Below are positions 1 through 6,416 of a stretch of 7,861 bases of DNA, piece after piece (within the stretch, counting starts at the first letter, position 1; each line of letters opens with the position of its first letter). Position numbers and translations under genes: made by a program. The stretch is from an uncultured Lactobacillus sp. (lineage in GTDB: Bacteria; Bacillota; Bacilli; Lactobacillales; Lactobacillaceae). The stretch covers positions 1 through 7,861 of the forward strand of contig NZ_CAJURR010000039.1 of assembly GCF_910589175.1 (NCBI RefSeq), written 5' to 3'. The notes under the pieces are model-generated. The model did not search any database. It saw nothing but the letters and a program-made list of their open reading frames with translations, and was not told where the DNA came from.

Positions 1-59
1 CCCGTGATCCGTATTTCAACGGACTAGATGTAATATCATGCCCGACACACATAAAATAA
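1..59 (+). CDS. 3' end of an unidentified protein (partial)
   Basis: One plus-strand frame (codons starting at base 3) is open from the window edge and reads ...DPYFNGLDVISCPTHIK, then stops at TAA 57-59. A strong intrinsic terminator begins at base 58, overlapping the stop codon, as is common in this genome (compare the regulator at 1173). That placement is the main argument that this frame is real. Only 18 codons are visible and I do not recognise the family, so no function is proposed. The other plus frames stop sooner (TAG 25-27 in frame 1). A minus-strand frame is also open here, but it has no ribosome site and would place the hairpin in its leader. Confidence 0.45.
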   Translation, partial: RDPYFNGLDVISCPTHIK

Positions 60-89
60 GGAAACTTCACAGGAGAAGTTTCCTTTTTA
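58..89 (+). terminator. Intrinsic terminator before bsh
   Basis: An 11-bp perfect stem pairs AAGGAAACTTC (58-68) with GAAGTTTCCTT (75-85) around a 6-base loop, and a T-run follows (84-88). It ends the gene entering from the left and isolates bsh from upstream transcription. The T-run favours plus-strand function. Confidence 0.85.
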
Positions 90-143
90 TTTTTGAAAAA
101 AAGAGTAATATAGGGACTGTAAAAGATATAAGGAGGAATTTAT

Positions 144-1124
144 ATGTGTACCTCAATTGTTTATAGTTCAAATAATCATCATTATTTTGGCCGAAATCTA
201 GACTTGGAAATTTCTTTTGGTGAACATCCTGTAATTACACCAAGAAATTATGAGTTTCAATATCGTAAATTACCAAATAAAAAGGCAAAATATGCCATGG
301 TTGGGATGGCCATCGTAGAGGATAACTATCCTTTGTATTTTGATGCATCAAATGAAGAAGGACTAGGAATTGCTGGTCTTAATTTTGATGGACCATGTCA
401 TTATTTCCCAGAAGTGTCTGGAAAAAATAATGTTACACCATTTGAATTAATTCCTTATTTGTTAAGTCAATATGCTACGGTCGCTGAAGTAAAAGAAGCA
501 TTGAAAGATGTTAACTTAGTAAAGATAAACTTTTCAGAAAAACTCCAACTTTCACCACTTCATTGGTTAATGGCTGATAAGAGTGGAGAGTCAATTGTTG
601 TAGAATCCACTTTAAGTGGATTACACGTTTATGATAATCCAGTTCATGTTTTAACCAATAATCCTGAATTTCCAGGCCAGTTACGTAACTTAGCTAATTA
701 TAGTAATATAGCACCTGCACAGCCTAAAAATACTCTTGTTCCAGGTGTTGACCTAGATTTATATAGTCGCGGATTAGGGACTCATTTTTTGCCAGGAGGG
801 ATGGATTCAGCTAGTCGATTTGTAAAAGTGGCTTTTGTGCGTGCACATTCTCCTGAAGGAGATAATGAATTAAGTAGTGTAACAAATTATTTCCATATTC
901 TACATTCAGTTGAACAGCCAAAAGGAACGGATGAAGTAGGACCAAATTCTTATGAGTACACAATTTATTCTGATGGAACTAACTTGGAAACAGGAACGTT
1001 TTATTATACCAATTATGAAAATAATCAAATTAACGCCATTGAATTAAATAAAGAAAACTTAGATGATGATAAGTTAATAGATTACAAGTTGATTGAAAAG
1101 CAAACAATTAATTATCAAAATTAG
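144..1124 (+). CDS. bsh: Bile salt hydrolase (choloylglycine hydrolase)
   Basis: This intracellular Ntn-hydrolase cleaves the amide bond of glycine- or taurine-conjugated bile acids, releasing the amino acid and free bile acid. Its 326 residues are the normal family length, with no signal peptide. The start Met is followed directly by Cys2, which becomes the N-terminal nucleophile once Met is removed. The other conserved active-site residues are present: Arg17, Asp20, Asn80, Asn172 and Arg225. Asn at the position of Asn80 is typical of BSH, whereas penicillin V acylases usually have Tyr there. An SRG triplet at 208-210 lies in the loop described as setting glycine/taurine preference in lactobacilli. 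AGGAGG (131-136) sits 7 bases before the ATG, fixing the start. The gene is a single unit between two terminators, without a bile transporter beside it. From memory the sequence is very close to L. gasseri / L. johnsonii BSH. Confidence 0.97.
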   Translation: MCTSIVYSSNNHHYFGRNLDLEISFGEHPVITPRNYEFQYRKLPNKKAKYAMVGMAIVEDNYPLYFDASNEEGLGIAGLNFDGPCHYFPEVSGKNNVTPFELIPYLLSQYATVAEVKEALKDVNLVKINFSEKLQLSPLHWLMADKSGESIVVESTLSGLHVYDNPVHVLTNNPEFPGQLRNLANYSNIAPAQPKNTLVPGVDLDLYSRGLGTHFLPGGMDSASRFVKVAFVRAHSPEGDNELSSVTNYFHILHSVEQPKGTDEVGPNSYEYTIYSDGTNLETGTFYYTNYENNQINAIELNKENLDDDKLIDYKLIEKQTINYQN

Positions 1125-1135
1125 ACTATAAAATA

Positions 1136-1174
1136 AAAAACTTTGCCAGATAGAAGATATCTGGCAAAGTTTTT
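1136..1174. terminator. Bidirectional terminator between bsh and the XRE regulator
   Basis: A 17-bp perfect stem pairs AAAAACTTTGCCAGATA (1136-1152) with its complement at 1158-1174 around the loop GAAGA. The left arm begins with five A and the right arm ends with five T, so a U-run follows the hairpin in either direction. The regulator's stop codon (1173-1175) overlaps the right arm. It serves two convergent genes whose stops are 48 bases apart. Confidence 0.9.
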
Positions 1175-1562
1175 ATTTATCTTCTTTAGCAAAAGTATTA
1201 ATTATTGTAATAAAACTTTTAGCCAAAGCTTCTTCCTGTTCAACAGGAAGTTTTTTCATGTCATTTGTAAGCTTATCAAGAAAAACACGGTCATTACTTA
1301 ATTTACTTGCAAATGCCTGTGGTTCAGGAGTTTTGGATGATTCATCAATTAAAGTAATTACGGATGTTTGTAGTGCCTTTGCAATCGCATCTAATTTTTG
1401 AATACTGATATTTTGATTACCTGTTCTTTCAATCTTAGAGATGAAATTCACTGATAGACTACTGAATTCCGCAAGGTCTTCTTGAGTCATTCTCAAACTC
1501 CTGCGCCTTTTTTTGATCGCAGCTCCTAAGTTGTCTATCACTTCAATCACAATTCCTTTCAC
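1173..1562 (-). CDS. XRE-family helix-turn-helix transcriptional regulator
   Basis: This is a small DNA-binding protein. An XRE/Cro-type HTH covers residues ~12-72: MTQEDLAEFSSLSVNFISKIERG-like helices, then a conserved scaffold segment with KLDAIAKALQTS. The C-terminal ~55 residues are a charged helical tail of unknown role with no recognisable enzyme or ligand domain, so it could act as a simple repressor. The longest frame starts at GTG 1560-1562, which has no Shine-Dalgarno match in front. AAAGGA occurs just inside the frame, so GTG 1539-1541 (Val8), 12 bases after AAAGGA, may be the true start; the HTH is intact either way. It converges on bsh, so shared orientation gives no evidence that it controls bsh. 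The inverted repeat upstream could be its own operator (inference). Confidence 0.85.
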   Translation of the reverse strand: MKGIVIEVIDNLGAAIKKRRRSLRMTQEDLAEFSSLSVNFISKIERTGNQNISIQKLDAIAKALQTSVITLIDESSKTPEPQAFASKLSNDRVFLDKLTNDMKKLPVEQEEALAKSFITIINTFAKEDK

Positions 1563-1606
1563 ACAGATTTTTGCCTGCGCTTTTTAGAATAAAGTTAAAC
1601 TGTAAT

Positions 1607-1643
1607 TAAATGAAGAATTTATAATATTATCTTTCTTCATTTA
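1607..1643. repeat. 11-bp inverted repeat upstream of the XRE regulator
   Basis: TAAATGAAGAA (1607-1617) is repeated as its exact reverse complement TTCTTCATTTA (1633-1643), separated by 15 AT-rich bases that contain the palindrome ATAATATTAT (1621-1630). It lies 45-81 bases upstream of the regulator's longest-frame start and abuts a minus-strand TATACT (1648-1643) that could be a -10 element. No T-run follows, so it does not look like a terminator. An operator for the adjacent regulator is the simplest reading, but that is inference. Confidence 0.5.
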
Positions 1644-1754
1644 GTATATTCATACACCTAAACCATTAAGCATAAATACTAATTGAATAAGTATTATGAA
1701 AGAAAAGTATAGGTTTGAACTTAGGAAATTAAGAGAAGCGAATAGAAGTATAGC

Positions 1755-1782
1755 AAAAAAAATAACTTTAATATAGTTATTT
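1755..1782 (-). terminator. Intrinsic terminator of the nuclease operon
   Basis: Read on the minus strand, AAATAACT (1782-1775) pairs with AGTTATTT (1767-1760) around a 7-base loop and runs into an eight-T tract (complement of 1762-1755). It starts 9 bases after the nuclease stop codon. The stem is AT-rich and moderately stable. Confidence 0.65.
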
Positions 1783-1791
1783 TATTAAAAT

Positions 1792-2643
1792 TTAAGAAGC
1801 TTTACTGGTTCCATTCGAATAATTTAGATTTACGCCATCTTGAATATTAAAAATATAAACATGGAAATGAACATCATTTGAATTAATTGACTGACCTTCC
1901 ATTTCGACACCACGAGCTAATAACTCATTATTTCTAAAAATAGGCGTAACGCGATAACGAACATAATGTGATGGGGAAGCTTTTAGATAAGTAGCCACTT
2001 CATTTTCATACATTAGCATATCCGGGTCATTTAAGTGTCTAGTCCCAGTCATCAAATTTTTCCAATTATTATTCTGTCCCGTAAGTTGATAGCCAATTAA
2101 GTGAGAACGATTATAGAGCCAATGGTTATTTATTTTTTTATTATGCCAGCCAGTTGGATTGACATGGAGTGGTTCTCTTTTTGTTTTTGGCATTAAGGAA
2201 CTATTTAAAAGTGCATTTGCAGCAGTTACACGATTTTGTGAATCAAGATTGCCATATTTTTGCCAGGCACCATGACTTGTATCTAAATCTTCTTTTGAAA
2301 ATTCTGGGTTATTATTGTTCACGTTAACAACAGTTTTCCCCGTATAATCAAGACTAGCTAATTTTTGTTTACTTAAAGATTCAACTGCATTTGGATTAGT
2401 GTAGTTTTTTAATTGCTTTTGAAGATCAGCTATCTTTTTATCTAAAGAGTCAATATTTTTCTCAATTTTTTTGTTCTTCTTTTTTAATTTTTTTGCTTTC
2501 TTTTGATCAGTATAGTCATACTTATATTTTTTAACGACTTTAGTCTCGTTAGATGAACTAGCTTGAACAGTATATGATTGACTAATTCCGATAGAAAACA
2601 AAAGGGTAGCTGTTAAAAATTCGGTAATTTTCTTATGTTTCAT
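1792..2643 (-). CDS. Secreted DNA/RNA non-specific endonuclease (Endonuclease_NS_2 / streptodornase-like)
   Basis: This is a predicted extracellular beta-beta-alpha-metal nuclease of 283 residues. A signal peptide (KHKK, hydrophobic 6-24, likely cleavage after VQA near 28) is followed by a Lys-rich coiled coil (~45-82) and the nuclease domain (~95-275). The core motif NRSHLIGYQLTG (178-189) supplies the likely general base His181. Asn196 (KNL) and Asn205 (RHLN) follow with the same mutual spacing as EndA Asn182 and Asn191, so Asn205 is the probable Mg2+ ligand. The usual first residue of the D-R-G/S-H motif is Asn178 rather than Asp. The start ATG overlaps the upstream stop by one base (TAATG), indicating translational coupling to the sunset-domain protein. 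Roles could include use of extracellular DNA, DNA uptake or biofilm DNA turnover; the sequence does not decide. No cell-wall anchor is visible. Confidence 0.88.
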   Translation of the reverse strand: MKHKKITEFLTATLLFSIGISQSYTVQASSSNETKVVKKYKYDYTDQKKAKKLKKKNKKIEKNIDSLDKKIADLQKQLKNYTNPNAVESLSKQKLASLDYTGKTVVNVNNNNPEFSKEDLDTSHGAWQKYGNLDSQNRVTAANALLNSSLMPKTKREPLHVNPTGWHNKKINNHWLYNRSHLIGYQLTGQNNNWKNLMTGTRHLNDPDMLMYENEVATYLKASPSHYVRYRVTPIFRNNELLARGVEMEGQSINSNDVHFHVYIFNIQDGVNLNYSNGTSKAS

Positions 2644-3374
2644 TATCTTTTGGCCTTTCTATAACCAGCATTAATTGCGTCTTGTTCACTGTTAAAGTAA
2701 ACGGCATTAGCTGAATTCATATGGTAGCCTGCTTGACCAGGTACGTGGTAGATCTTTGAATTACTGTTTCCGACAATTGTGCCTTGGTTACCAGTATAAA
2801 GATCACCTTGATTAGAAGAAGCAGAAGAATTAGAAGAACTAGAAGAACTAGAAGAACTACTAGTATTTGCTTCCTGACGTTGAGCAGCTTTTTGCTGTTC
2901 TTCAGCTTCTTTTTGACGGGCTTTAGCCTCTTTTTTAGCTGCCGCTTCAGCCCTTTTTCTTGCTTGTTCAGCTTCTTGTTTTTGTTGTTTTTGTTGTTTT
3001 TCTTTTTCTTGGTAGTCATCAAGTTGCTGCTTTAACTTGTCATATTCAGCTTGTTTATTCTTTTGTTCTTGTTTGAGAACCTTAGCTCTAGCTTTTTCTT
3101 TATTAAGTTCTTTAGTTCCAACTTTTTTAGTGATTGTTTTATGAACTACTCTGCTGCTTTTGGCTAAGGCGTCCTCATTACTTGAAGTAGTGGTTGTGCT
3201 GCTTGGGCTAACAGCTAGACTTAGTAAAACGAACAAAGCGATTGTTACACAATTTGCCCAAAAAACTTGATGCTTGTTTTTCTTAAAAACAAATTTTTTT
3301 AGTAAATAATATGGAATTAGATAAAACCAAAAGAGGATCCACATTATTATTTTGACAATATTCTTTTTCATCAT
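2643..3374 (-). CDS. Membrane-anchored coiled-coil protein with C-terminal sunset-type domain
   Basis: This is a 243-residue protein of unknown function, first gene of the nuclease operon. Two hydrophobic stretches (~6-25 and ~38-57) are separated by a Lys-rich loop (KKFVFKKNKHQ), suggesting the long C-terminal part lies outside the cell. Then come a Ser/Thr-rich patch, a Glu/Lys/Gln/Ala coiled coil (~90-168), a poly-Ser linker (~172-187) and a compact C-terminal domain (~198-243) with IVGN..S.IYHVPGQ..YH and NSEQDAINAGYRKAKR. I match that domain, from memory, to the sunset domain found at the ends of lactobacillar surface proteins and some nucleases. ATG 3372-3374 is chosen because GGAG lies 5 bases before it. 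The longer frame from ATG 3399-3401 has no ribosome site, and ATG 3369-3371 is also possible. The stop overlaps the nuclease start. It may tether or position the nuclease (inference). Confidence 0.8.
   Translation of the reverse strand: MMKKNIVKIIMWILFWFYLIPYYLLKKFVFKKNKHQVFWANCVTIALFVLLSLAVSPSSTTTTSSNEDALAKSSRVVHKTITKKVGTKELNKEKARAKVLKQEQKNKQAEYDKLKQQLDDYQEKEKQQKQQKQEAEQARKRAEAAAKKEAKARQKEAEEQQKAAQRQEANTSSSSSSSSSSNSSASSNQGDLYTGNQGTIVGNSNSKIYHVPGQAGYHMNSANAVYFNSEQDAINAGYRKAKR
2812..2856 (-). repeat. Five tandem 9-bp units encoding a serine linker
   Basis: Five consecutive 9-base units of the form YTAGAAGAA (plus strand; the second unit is GCAGAAGAA) lie inside the sunset-domain gene. Each unit is three codons, so gain or loss of units keeps the frame and only changes the length of the Ser-rich linker between coiled coil and C-terminal domain. 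Confidence 0.75.
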
Positions 3375-3454
3375 TCTTTCTCCATTCTTAAATATCCTCA
3401 TGTATCAGAATAATATAATGATTTCGATAAGAAAATAAAAAATTAAAAAAAGAC

Positions 3455-3483
3455 TTGACGAAATTTGATTAAGATTATAATAT
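3455..3483 (+). promoter_or_regulatory. Sigma-A promoter of the methionine-transport operon
   Basis: TTGACG (3455-3460) is followed after 17 bases by TAATAT (3478-3483); an overlapping TATAAT (3476-3481) gives a 15-base spacer. Transcription would begin near 3490, just before stem I of the T-box leader. The minus-strand nuclease operon must be transcribed divergently from the same intergenic region, but no convincing minus-strand promoter was found. Confidence 0.75.
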
Positions 3484-3585
3484 ATTTTTAACAATTAACT
3501 TAAACATTTTGCTAGTTGAGTAGATTGGTAATGTTTTTTTAGAGAGTCTACGTGTGGTGGAAGTAGATAAAACAACTAATTGAAG

Positions 3586-3588
3586 ATG
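3586..3588 (+). promoter_or_regulatory. T-box specifier codon ATG (Met)
   Basis: The ATG sits on the 3' side of the specifier loop between the ACTAAT and ACTAG stem strands, after GAAG and before a G, the usual purine flank. It matches the methionine transporter downstream. Confidence 0.88.
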
Positions 3589-3741
3589 GACTAGAGATTA
3601 AAATGGTGGTAACGAATTTTAATAATAAGTTATCAACGGTGTTGCGATCGTTAAAAACGCAAGGTAATTCTTAATTAAAATTAGGAGCTACTTACTAAGG
3701 TCATTTATGTGAGTAAATGGCAAATTAAAGGTGGTAACGCG

Positions 3742-3774
3742 AGCACTCGTCCTTTTATGGATGAGTGCTTTTTT
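3742..3774 (+). terminator. T-box regulated terminator
   Basis: AGCACTCGTCC (3742-3752) pairs with GGATGAGTGCT (3759-3769), 11 bp with one G-T pair and loop TTTTAT, followed by six T (3769-3774). The CCTTTT (3751-3756) needed for the antiterminator overlaps the terminator's left arm and loop, so the two structures exclude each other. Confidence 0.93.
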
Positions 3775-3791
3775 GTTTGGAGGAAAATACA

Positions 3792-4646
3792 ATGCATAAA
3801 AAGAGAATTAGAAATAGAATAATTTGGTCACTAGTGGTAGTTTTAATTGTAATTGCTGGATGGTTTAGTTTTGGTCCAACTAGTAACACTACTAAGAATC
3901 AAAAAGAGGTAGTAGTGGGTGTAGTTGGTCAAACGAAACAAGATTCTGAAATTTGGAAAAGTGTAGCAGAAACTGCTGAAGAAGAGTATGGCATAAAAAT
4001 TAAAATTAAGAATTTTACTGACTATAATCAGCCGAATAAGGCGCTTCAAAATGGCGATATTGATCTAAATGCTTTCCAGCACTACACATTTTTAAATGCC
4101 TGGAATAAAGCAAATCATGGTTCATTAGTCGCAATTGGAAATACATATATCGCTCCAATTAGGTTGTATTCAAAGAAATATAAGAGTATTAAGGATTTGC
4201 CACAAGGCGCTACAATTGCAGTACCAAATGATGCGTCTAATGAGTCAAGAGCCCTATATGTTTTGAAAAATGCAGGACTAATTAACTTGAAAAAAGGCGT
4301 TAAACTGGCAACGGTAGCTGACATTACTTCAAATCCAAAGGGTCTAAAAATTAAAGAAGTTAGTGCAGAGCAAACAGCACGAGTAATTGATGATGTAGAT
4401 GCAAGTATCGTTAATAATACCTATGCTGTGCCTGCTAAATTAGGTGATAAGCAAACAATTTATATTGAGCCTTTGAATAAAGATTCTGAACAATGGATTA
4501 ACATAATTGTTGCAAATAAAAAAGATAAGAATAACAAAATTTACAAGGATTTAGTTAAAGCATATCAAACAGAAAAAACTAAGAAGTTATCTGACAAGCT
4601 TTATGGTAAGACTGAAGTTGCAGCTTGGGGATTGAAATTAAAGTAA
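3792..4646 (+). CDS. metQ: Methionine ABC transporter substrate-binding protein (NlpA/MetQ family)
   Basis: This is the extracytoplasmic receptor that delivers methionine (probably D- and L-forms) to MetI/MetN, 284 residues. A basic N-terminus (HKKRIRNR) precedes one hydrophobic segment (~10-28); the NlpA (PF03180) fold follows from ~39. Family landmarks include [10 protein letters not shown] (40-49), [11 protein letters not shown] (91-101), [20 protein letters not shown] (121-140), [15 protein letters not shown] (144-158) and the ligand-site segment IVNNTYA (206-212). There is no cysteine anywhere, hence no lipobox; the protein is probably held by an uncleaved signal anchor. ATG 3792 is chosen for GGAGG (3779-3783) 8 bases upstream; an in-frame GTG at 3765 lies inside the T-box terminator and is not a credible start. 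It is the first gene of metQNI, controlled by the Met T-box. Substrate is inferred from family and specifier. Confidence 0.93.
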   Translation: MHKKRIRNRIIWSLVVVLIVIAGWFSFGPTSNTTKNQKEVVVGVVGQTKQDSEIWKSVAETAEEEYGIKIKIKNFTDYNQPNKALQNGDIDLNAFQHYTFLNAWNKANHGSLVAIGNTYIAPIRLYSKKYKSIKDLPQGATIAVPNDASNESRALYVLKNAGLINLKKGVKLATVADITSNPKGLKIKEVSAEQTARVIDDVDASIVNNTYAVPAKLGDKQTIYIEPLNKDSEQWINIIVANKKDKNNKIYKDLVKAYQTEKTKKLSDKLYGKTEVAAWGLKLK

Positions 4647-4662
4647 GAGGAGGAGCAGTCTA

Positions 4663-5712
4663 ATGGCAGCACAAATTGATTTGAAAAATATTACCGTTCA
4701 ATTTGGACAAAATAAAGCAGTTAACGATGTAAGTTTAGAAATAAATAAGGGTGATATTTACGGTGTAATTGGATTTTCTGGAGCCGGAAAATCCACTTTA
4801 GTAAGAACAATCAACTTACTTCAATATCCTTCTGCTGGATCAGTAGAGGTTAATGGAACGGTATTGTTTAAAGATAATACATTGCAGATTAGTAAGAAGC
4901 AATTGCAAGAAAAAAGACGTAAAATTGGAATGATTTTTCAAAATTTTAACCTCTTAAACGAAGAAACTGTTATTGAAAATGTTGCTTTTGCTCTGCAGCA
5001 TAGTCGCTTATCCGATAAGGAACTAGAGGAAAAATCTCTCCATTTATTAGAATTAGTTGGCTTAAAAGATAAGGCAGATTTTTATCCCGCTCAGTTATCT
5101 GGAGGCCAACAACAGCGTGTTGCTATTGCCCGTGCCTTGGCGAATGATCCTGATATTTTGATTTCTGATGAGGCAACTAGTGCTCTTGATCCAAAAACTA
5201 CCAACCAAATCTTAGATTTGCTATATGATCTAAATAAAAAGTTGGGTTTAACTGTTGTTTTAATTACACATGAAATGGATGCCGTAAAACGTGTAGCAAA
5301 TAAGATTGCAGTAATGGAAACGGGAAAAGTAATCGAAAAAGGTGAGCTAAGAGAAGTTTTCTTACATCCTCAGAAGCAACTTACTCGTCAATTTGTAGGT
5401 GGAGCTTTGCAGGCTCAACATATTTTGAATACTTATAACTTTGATAAATTAGCTGAGAACGCAGAATTGTATCAATTAGTTTATAGCATTAATGATGTAA
5501 CTAAATCAGTTGTGGCTGATTTAGATGTTTCGCTGAATACAAAAGCAAGTATTTTATATGGAAATGTAGAAGTTTTAAGTGGTGAACCAATAGGAACACT
5601 TGCAATTTTATTGGATTTAGATGAATTAAAGCAAAAAGAAGCCATTAAATTCTTGGAGAGTAAAAATGTTGTAGTAACGAAGTTAGATAAAGGAGTGCTG
5701 ACTAATGATTAG
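4663..5712 (+). CDS. metN: Methionine ABC transporter ATP-binding protein with NIL domain
   Basis: This cytoplasmic ATPase powers methionine import, 349 residues, the usual MetN length. Motifs in order are Walker [10 protein letters not shown] (37-45), Q-loop Gln93, signature LSGGQQQR (145-152), Walker B ILISDE with catalytic Glu170, D-loop SALD (173-176) and switch His203. The C-terminal ~85 residues (~265-345) match in position the NIL/ACT-like domain that in MetN homologues binds methionine and inhibits transport, adding feedback on top of the T-box. The ATG is preceded by AGGAGG (4648-4653) at 9 bases. The gene begins 16 bases after metQ ends and overlaps metI by 8 bases, so the three are one operon. 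It is intact, with no missing motif. Confidence 0.97.
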   Translation: MAAQIDLKNITVQFGQNKAVNDVSLEINKGDIYGVIGFSGAGKSTLVRTINLLQYPSAGSVEVNGTVLFKDNTLQISKKQLQEKRRKIGMIFQNFNLLNEETVIENVAFALQHSRLSDKELEEKSLHLLELVGLKDKADFYPAQLSGGQQQRVAIARALANDPDILISDEATSALDPKTTNQILDLLYDLNKKLGLTVVLITHEMDAVKRVANKIAVMETGKVIEKGELREVFLHPQKQLTRQFVGGALQAQHILNTYNFDKLAENAELYQLVYSINDVTKSVVADLDVSLNTKASILYGNVEVLSGEPIGTLAILLDLDELKQKEAIKFLESKNVVVTKLDKGVLTND

Positions 5713-6406
5713 TTTTTTCACTAATAACTTTCCTAATGTAGTAGCCCTAGGTTGGGGCGGAGATGCTGGTTGGGGGACAGCTATTTTCCAAACCTTATTT
5801 ATGACTTTTTGGTCAGCTATTTTTGGGGGAATTCTGGGTTTAATTTTTGGCTTATTACTAGTTTTAACAAAGCCAAAAGGAATTTTAGCTAATAAAGTAG
5901 TTTATTGGATTGTTGATAAATTAGTATCGATTTTTAGAGCTGTGCCATTTATTATTTTATTAGCATTTGTTGCTCCAGTTACCCAAAAAATTGTTGGAAC
6001 TCAAATTGGTATGAAAGCAGCTTTAGTACCATTAACTTTAGGTGTTTTCCCATTTTTTGCTAGACAAGTTCAAGTTGCACTTGAAAGTGTAGATAAAGGA
6101 AAGATTGAAGCGGCAGAAGCATTAGGTGCTTCAACCAAAGACATTATTTTTGACGTATATTTAAGAGAAAGTCGATCTGAATTAGCTAGAGTTTCAACAG
6201 TTACCTTAATTAGTTTAATTGGTTTAACGGCAATGGCTGGAGCTGTTGGAGCCGGTGGTTTAGGTAATACAGCTATTTCATATGGATACAATAGATTTAA
6301 TAATGATGTGACCTTAGTAGCAACTTTATTAGTTTTATTATTGGTATTGATTGTTCAAGTTGTTGGAGATTTAGTTGCTAAGAAATTAAATCATCAAGAA
6401 CAATAA
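5705..6406 (+). CDS. metI: Methionine ABC transporter permease
   Basis: This integral membrane channel subunit is 233 residues, slightly longer than the ~217 residues typical of MetI. Hydrophobic segments lie at about 26-54, 63-95, 103-118, 165-188 and 203-224, consistent with the five-helix MetI topology. The EAA loop that docks on MetN is [19 protein letters not shown] (135-153) with the conserved Gly141. [10 protein letters not shown] (179-188) is a conserved family segment. The start ATG lies inside the end of metN (8-base overlap ATGATTAG) and has AGGAG (5691-5695) 9 bases upstream, so expression is coupled to metN. A terminator follows about 50 bases after the stop. Confidence 0.95.
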   Translation: MISFFTNNFPNVVALGWGGDAGWGTAIFQTLFMTFWSAIFGGILGLIFGLLLVLTKPKGILANKVVYWIVDKLVSIFRAVPFIILLAFVAPVTQKIVGTQIGMKAALVPLTLGVFPFFARQVQVALESVDKGKIEAAEALGASTKDIIFDVYLRESRSELARVSTVTLISLIGLTAMAGAVGAGGLGNTAISYGYNRFNNDVTLVATLLVLLLVLIVQVVGDLVAKKLNHQEQ

Positions 6407-6416
6407 GCGTATAGCA

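Larger units (their letters stand above)
3490..3774 (+). ncRNA. T-box leader, methionine specifier (tRNA-Met sensing)
   Basis: This transcription-attenuation leader binds uncharged tRNA. Stem I can be drawn fully: CTAGT (3512-3516) pairs with ACTAG (3590-3594), ATTGGT (3524-3529) with ACTAAT (3575-3580), TGTTTT (3532-3537) with AAAACA (3569-3574), and TCTAC (3547-3551) with GTAGA (3563-3567), with a GGTGG-containing distal loop. The specifier bulge has AGTA (3519-3522) on the left and GAAGATGG on the right, giving specifier codon ATG (3586-3588), methionine. A stem II hairpin (3597-3623), a TTGCG/CGCAA stem (3642-3662) and a CATTTA/TAAATG stem (3702-3719) follow. The T-box proper, AAAGGTGGTAACGCG, is at 3727-3741; its TGGT can pair with the ACCA end of tRNA-Met. 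AAAGG (3727-3731) and CCTTT (3751-3755) form the antiterminator. With charged tRNA the terminator wins and metQNI is off. Confidence 0.95.

Noticed and set aside
1..53. An open minus-strand frame starting with ATG near base 53 (MCVGHDITSSPLKYGSR...)
   Set aside because: It has no ribosome site and would be led by the 58-89 hairpin, whose T-run fits the plus strand. The plus-strand frame ending at 59 is better supported, though both are short.
93..123. A promoter for bsh (TTGAAA 93-98 with TAATAT 106-111 or TGTAAA 118-123)
   Set aside because: The spacers would be 7 or 19 bases, and the second pairing puts the transcription start on top of the ribosome site. A promoter must exist in the 54 bases between terminator and gene, but I cannot place it with confidence.
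1671..1697. A short inverted repeat AATACT ... AGTATT
   Set aside because: Six base pairs in very AT-rich DNA is expected by chance, and it has no T-run or clear promoter context.
1696..1776. A 26-codon plus-strand frame (MKEKYRFELRKLREANRSIA...), faintly like the start of an HTH protein
   Set aside because: It has no ribosome site, is very short, and its end overlaps the nuclease operon terminator. It may be a chance frame; there is not enough to call it a gene remnant.
2784..3035. An Arg/Phe/Leu-rich plus-strand frame and a Lys-rich minus-strand frame opposite the coiled-coil gene
   Set aside because: They are frame shadows of the repetitive Ser, Lys and Gln codons of the sunset-domain gene and have low-complexity translations with no ribosome sites.
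3765..3791. An extended MetQ start at GTG 3765
   Set aside because: That GTG lies within the T-box terminator hairpin with no ribosome site, and the extra residues (LFCLEENT) resemble no signal sequence. ATG 3792 has GGAGG at the right distance. The Cys in this extension is therefore not a lipobox.
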